Origin: an uncultured Clostridium sp.
Lineage (GTDB): Bacteria; Bacillota; Clostridia; Lachnospirales; Anaerotignaceae
DNA length: 8,041 bases
Assembly (NCBI GenBank): GCA_947246775.1
Contig: CAMXTM010000082.1
Coordinates: 1 to 8,041, forward strand
Direction of reading: 5' to 3'
The position numbers and the translations under genes were made by a program. Within the stretch, counting starts at the first letter, position 1. Each line of letters starts with the position of its first letter. The notes beneath the pieces were generated by a model. The model worked only from the letters and a program-made list of their open reading frames with translations, was not told the DNA's origin and did not search any database. Below, one piece after another: positions 6,696-8,041 of this stretch.

Positions 6696-7124
6696 ATGAA
6701 AGCGATTTGGAAAGGCGGACAAAATCCGCCTTTTACACTTGCTGATTTTTTAAAAATATATCCTCAATTTGAAACTGTATTACCAGAAGAAATCATACAA
6801 ATGTATTTAGATTTTGCACATCATTGTATCAAGTATCAACGTTGGAGAAATGGTTTTAAAATAGGAATAGGACTTTTTGTAGCACATTTTTGCACACTTT
6901 ATTTACAGTCTTTTAGTGATAGCACTGCACAAGCTGTTATCAATACAGGACAATCAAAAGGGCTTGTAACAAGCAAGACAGTAGATGGTGTTTCAGTCAG
7001 TTATGATTATGGAACAGCATTGCAAGGTTTATCTGAGTGGGGCGGTTGGACAATGACTACTTATGGCACACAGTTAGTAATGTTGGCAAAGTTATATGGT
7101 AAAGGTATGTTTGTTGTACCATGA
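6696..7124 (+). CDS. DUF4054 head-tail adaptor protein
   Basis: Head-tail connector component placed under the portal; DUF4054 (PF13262) proteins are adaptor-like helical proteins in the same class as lambda or SPP1 head completion proteins. The 142-residue product shows NPPFTLADFLKIYPQF (about 10-25), a helix with EEIIQMYLDFAHHCIKY, then GIGLFVAHFCTLYLQS (about 57-72), GQSKGLVTSKTVDGVSVSYDY (about 86-106), and a C-terminus with GGWTMTTYGTQLVMLAKLYGKG. GLVTSK..DGVSVSYD and the TTYGTQ...L....GKG ending are the features I associate with the family. AGGTGAT at 6684-6690 sits 5 bases before ATG. The gene is intact and carries a perfect hairpin at codons 6-13. Confidence 0.85.
   Translation: MKAIWKGGQNPPFTLADFLKIYPQFETVLPEEIIQMYLDFAHHCIKYQRWRNGFKIGIGLFVAHFCTLYLQSFSDSTAQAVINTGQSKGLVTSKTVDGVSVSYDYGTALQGLSEWGGWTMTTYGTQLVMLAKLYGKGMFVVP
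6711..6734 (+). terminator. Intragenic hairpin with T tract, terminator- or attenuator-like
   Basis: AAAGGCGGA (6711-6719) and TCCGCCTTT (6725-6733) are perfect inverse complements, separated by a 5-base loop CAAAA and ending in TTTT (6731-6734). A 9-bp stem with six G:C pairs stands out in this AT-rich region. It begins 15 bases after the ATG of the DUF4054 gene, so it could end some transcripts after the capsid gene or fold over the translation start zone. It could also be only a by-product of the encoded KGGQNPPF. Activity is inference. Confidence 0.5.
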
Positions 7125-7140
7125 TAGGAGAAAATATAAT

Positions 7141-7632
7141 ATGGAGATATTTGAATTTTTAGGAGAAGTAAGAGAAACAGACAGATAATTGCAGGCTGTT
7201 CAAAAAAGTATAAAAGCAATAAAAAAAGTAGAGGTATTGGTAGGAGTGCCACAAGAAGAAACAGGCAGGAAAGAAAAAGGAGTTACCAATGCAGAGCTTT
7301 TGTATATTCATACAAACGGTTCTCCTAGCAATCATATACCGCCTAGACCAATTATAGAGCCAGCAATACAAGATAGTAAAGAAGAAATCGGAATATTACT
7401 CAAAGAAGCAATTTTAAAAGCCTTAGAAGGTGATATAGATGGTGCTATGGCAGGTATGGAGAAAGCAGGCTTACAAGGGGAAAATGCAGCCAAAGGTTGG
7501 TTTACCAATCCCAAAAACAACTGGGCAGGAAATGCAGAAAGTACCATAAAACAAAAAGGAAGTAGTAAGCCATTGATTGATACAGCACAATTAAGGAAGT
7601 CTATTACACATGTTGTAAAAAAGAAGGGATAA
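7141..7632 (+). pseudogene. gp10-like / virion-morphogenesis-like head-tail protein, stop at codon 16
   Basis: The frame from ATG 7141 (AGGAG at 7126-7130) reads MEIFEFLGEVRETDR, then TAA at 7186-7188, then continues LQAVQKSIKAIKKVEVLVGV unshifted to the stop at 7632. The uninterrupted part begins with a TTG directly after the TAA (7189), giving 147 residues. The rest shows VEVLVGVPQEE, LLYIHTNGSPSNHIPPRPII (about 41-60 of that fragment), helices around EEIGILLKEAILKALEGD, and the C-terminal PLIDTAQLRKSITHVV. The HTNGSP..HIPPRPI...A and PLIDTGQLR.SI patterns are typical of HK97 gp10-like or phage virion morphogenesis proteins that act at the head-tail junction. Only about 15 residues are lost, so a re-initiated product at TTG 7189 could still work. 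Whether this is a true pseudogene is uncertain. Confidence 0.75.
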
Positions 7633-7634
7633 GG

Positions 7635-8015
7635 ATGATTGATGTATCAGAACTAATAAAAGATAGTGATTTTGCAACAACTTATATTGTACATAGAAAA
7701 ATAGGAGCATGGGAAAAAGGACGCTTTTCTGTAAAAGAAGAACAAAGTTTTCCCTATATAGGTGTTGTACAACCTGCTACCGAAAAAGAATTAGAGCAGC
7801 TAGAGATAGGTGATAGACAAAAATTGGTTATGAAATTTTTATGTGCCTATCCAGATGAAATATTTGTAACACAGCAAAATGAACAAGAAGAACGATTTGC
7901 AGATGTCATAGAATATTTGGGGAAAAGATATAAAGTCATCAAAGTGAAGAATTGGCAGTATTCTGGAGGATATTGTAGAGCTTTTGCTGTGGAGGTGGAA
8001 GATGGAGATAATTAA
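7635..8015 (+). CDS. Unrecognised phage protein in head-closure position
   Basis: I do not recognise the family with confidence. The 126-residue product begins MIDVSELIKDSDFATTYIVH and shows alternating strand-like segments (YIGVVQPATEKELEQL, YKVIKVKNW) with a short acidic end. Small proteins of this size with an opening of V..LI.D.DF...Y.V.R and a GVVQPA.E.EL..L.EGDR-like stretch commonly follow gp10-like proteins in this gene order and are usually labelled hypothetical or head-closure. That role is inference from position. The ATG is 2 bases after the previous stop, with an AAGGG-type site at about 7624-7628 inside the end of the upstream gene, so translation is probably coupled. The frame is open. 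Confidence 0.75.
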   Translation: MIDVSELIKDSDFATTYIVHRKIGAWEKGRFSVKEEQSFPYIGVVQPATEKELEQLEIGDRQKLVMKFLCAYPDEIFVTQQNEQEERFADVIEYLGKRYKVIKVKNWQYSGGYCRAFAVEVEDGDN

Positions 8016-8041
8016 GACAGTAGAAGAAATAGAGGATATTT
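8002..8041 (+). CDS. Start of a further phage gene, 3' partial
   Basis: ATG 8002 opens a frame beginning MEIIKTVEEIEDI and continuing off the right edge. GGAGGTGG at 7991-7998 provides a strong ribosome binding site inside the end of the upstream gene, which it overlaps by 14 bases. From gene order a neck or tail-terminator protein would be expected, but too little is visible to support a family call. Confidence 0.6.
   Translation, partial: MEIIKTVEEIEDI

Noticed and set aside
449..7188. Alternative genetic code (stop-codon reassignment) in the phage
   Set aside because: All three stop codons occur internally, at sites that fit Trp or Glu, and all three also end intact genes (TGA for portal and DUF4054, TAG for minor head, TAA for capsid). 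TGG is also used freely. A single reassignment cannot explain this.

Overview
The window is a stretch of a tailed-phage (Caudoviricetes) structural module, probably an integrated prophage, in a low-GC host. AT-rich codons dominate (AGA, ATA, TTA, AAA), and most genes are preceded by purine-rich AGGAG-type ribosome binding sites. This suggests a Bacillota host, plausibly a clostridial or Lachnospiraceae-like anaerobe. The species cannot be named from the sequence. All genes lie on the + strand, are tightly packed or overlapping, and read as one late operon.

Layout in order: (1) large terminase subunit, 5'-truncated by the window edge and broken inside (2-1041); (2) DUF1073-type portal protein (1038-2528); (3) Mu F / SPP1 gp7-like minor head protein (2512-3360); (4) DUF2213 prohead-protease-like protein, broken by two in-frame stops (3376-3936); (5) acidic scaffold-like protein (3965-4729); (6) structural cement / head decoration-like protein (4743-5249); (7) DUF2184-type major capsid protein (5272-6285); (8) small unrecognised protein with a Gln-rich tail (6302-6679); (9) DUF4054 head-tail adaptor (6696-7124); (10) gp10-like / virion-morphogenesis-like protein with a stop at codon 16 (7141-7632); (11) unrecognised protein in a head-closure position (7635-8015); (12) the start of another gene (8002-8041, runs off the window). 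In an intact phage these would build a procapsid (capsid protein, scaffold, protease, cement, portal), fill it through the terminase-portal motor, and close it with the adaptor and connector proteins.

The notable feature is the pattern of damage. Five in-frame stop codons and one frame change fall in only three genes (terminase, DUF2213, gp10-like), while the portal, minor head, scaffold, cement, capsid and DUF4054 genes are open throughout. All three stop codons occur as internal stops and all three also end intact genes, so a single-codon reassignment does not explain it. Prophage decay or sequencing error in three local patches is more likely. The other distinctive item is a perfect 9-bp hairpin followed by TTTT, just inside the DUF4054 gene, which looks like an intragenic terminator or attenuator. 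I see no RNA gene, CRISPR array, insertion sequence, integrase or attachment site. I found no convincing new biological system beyond these observations.
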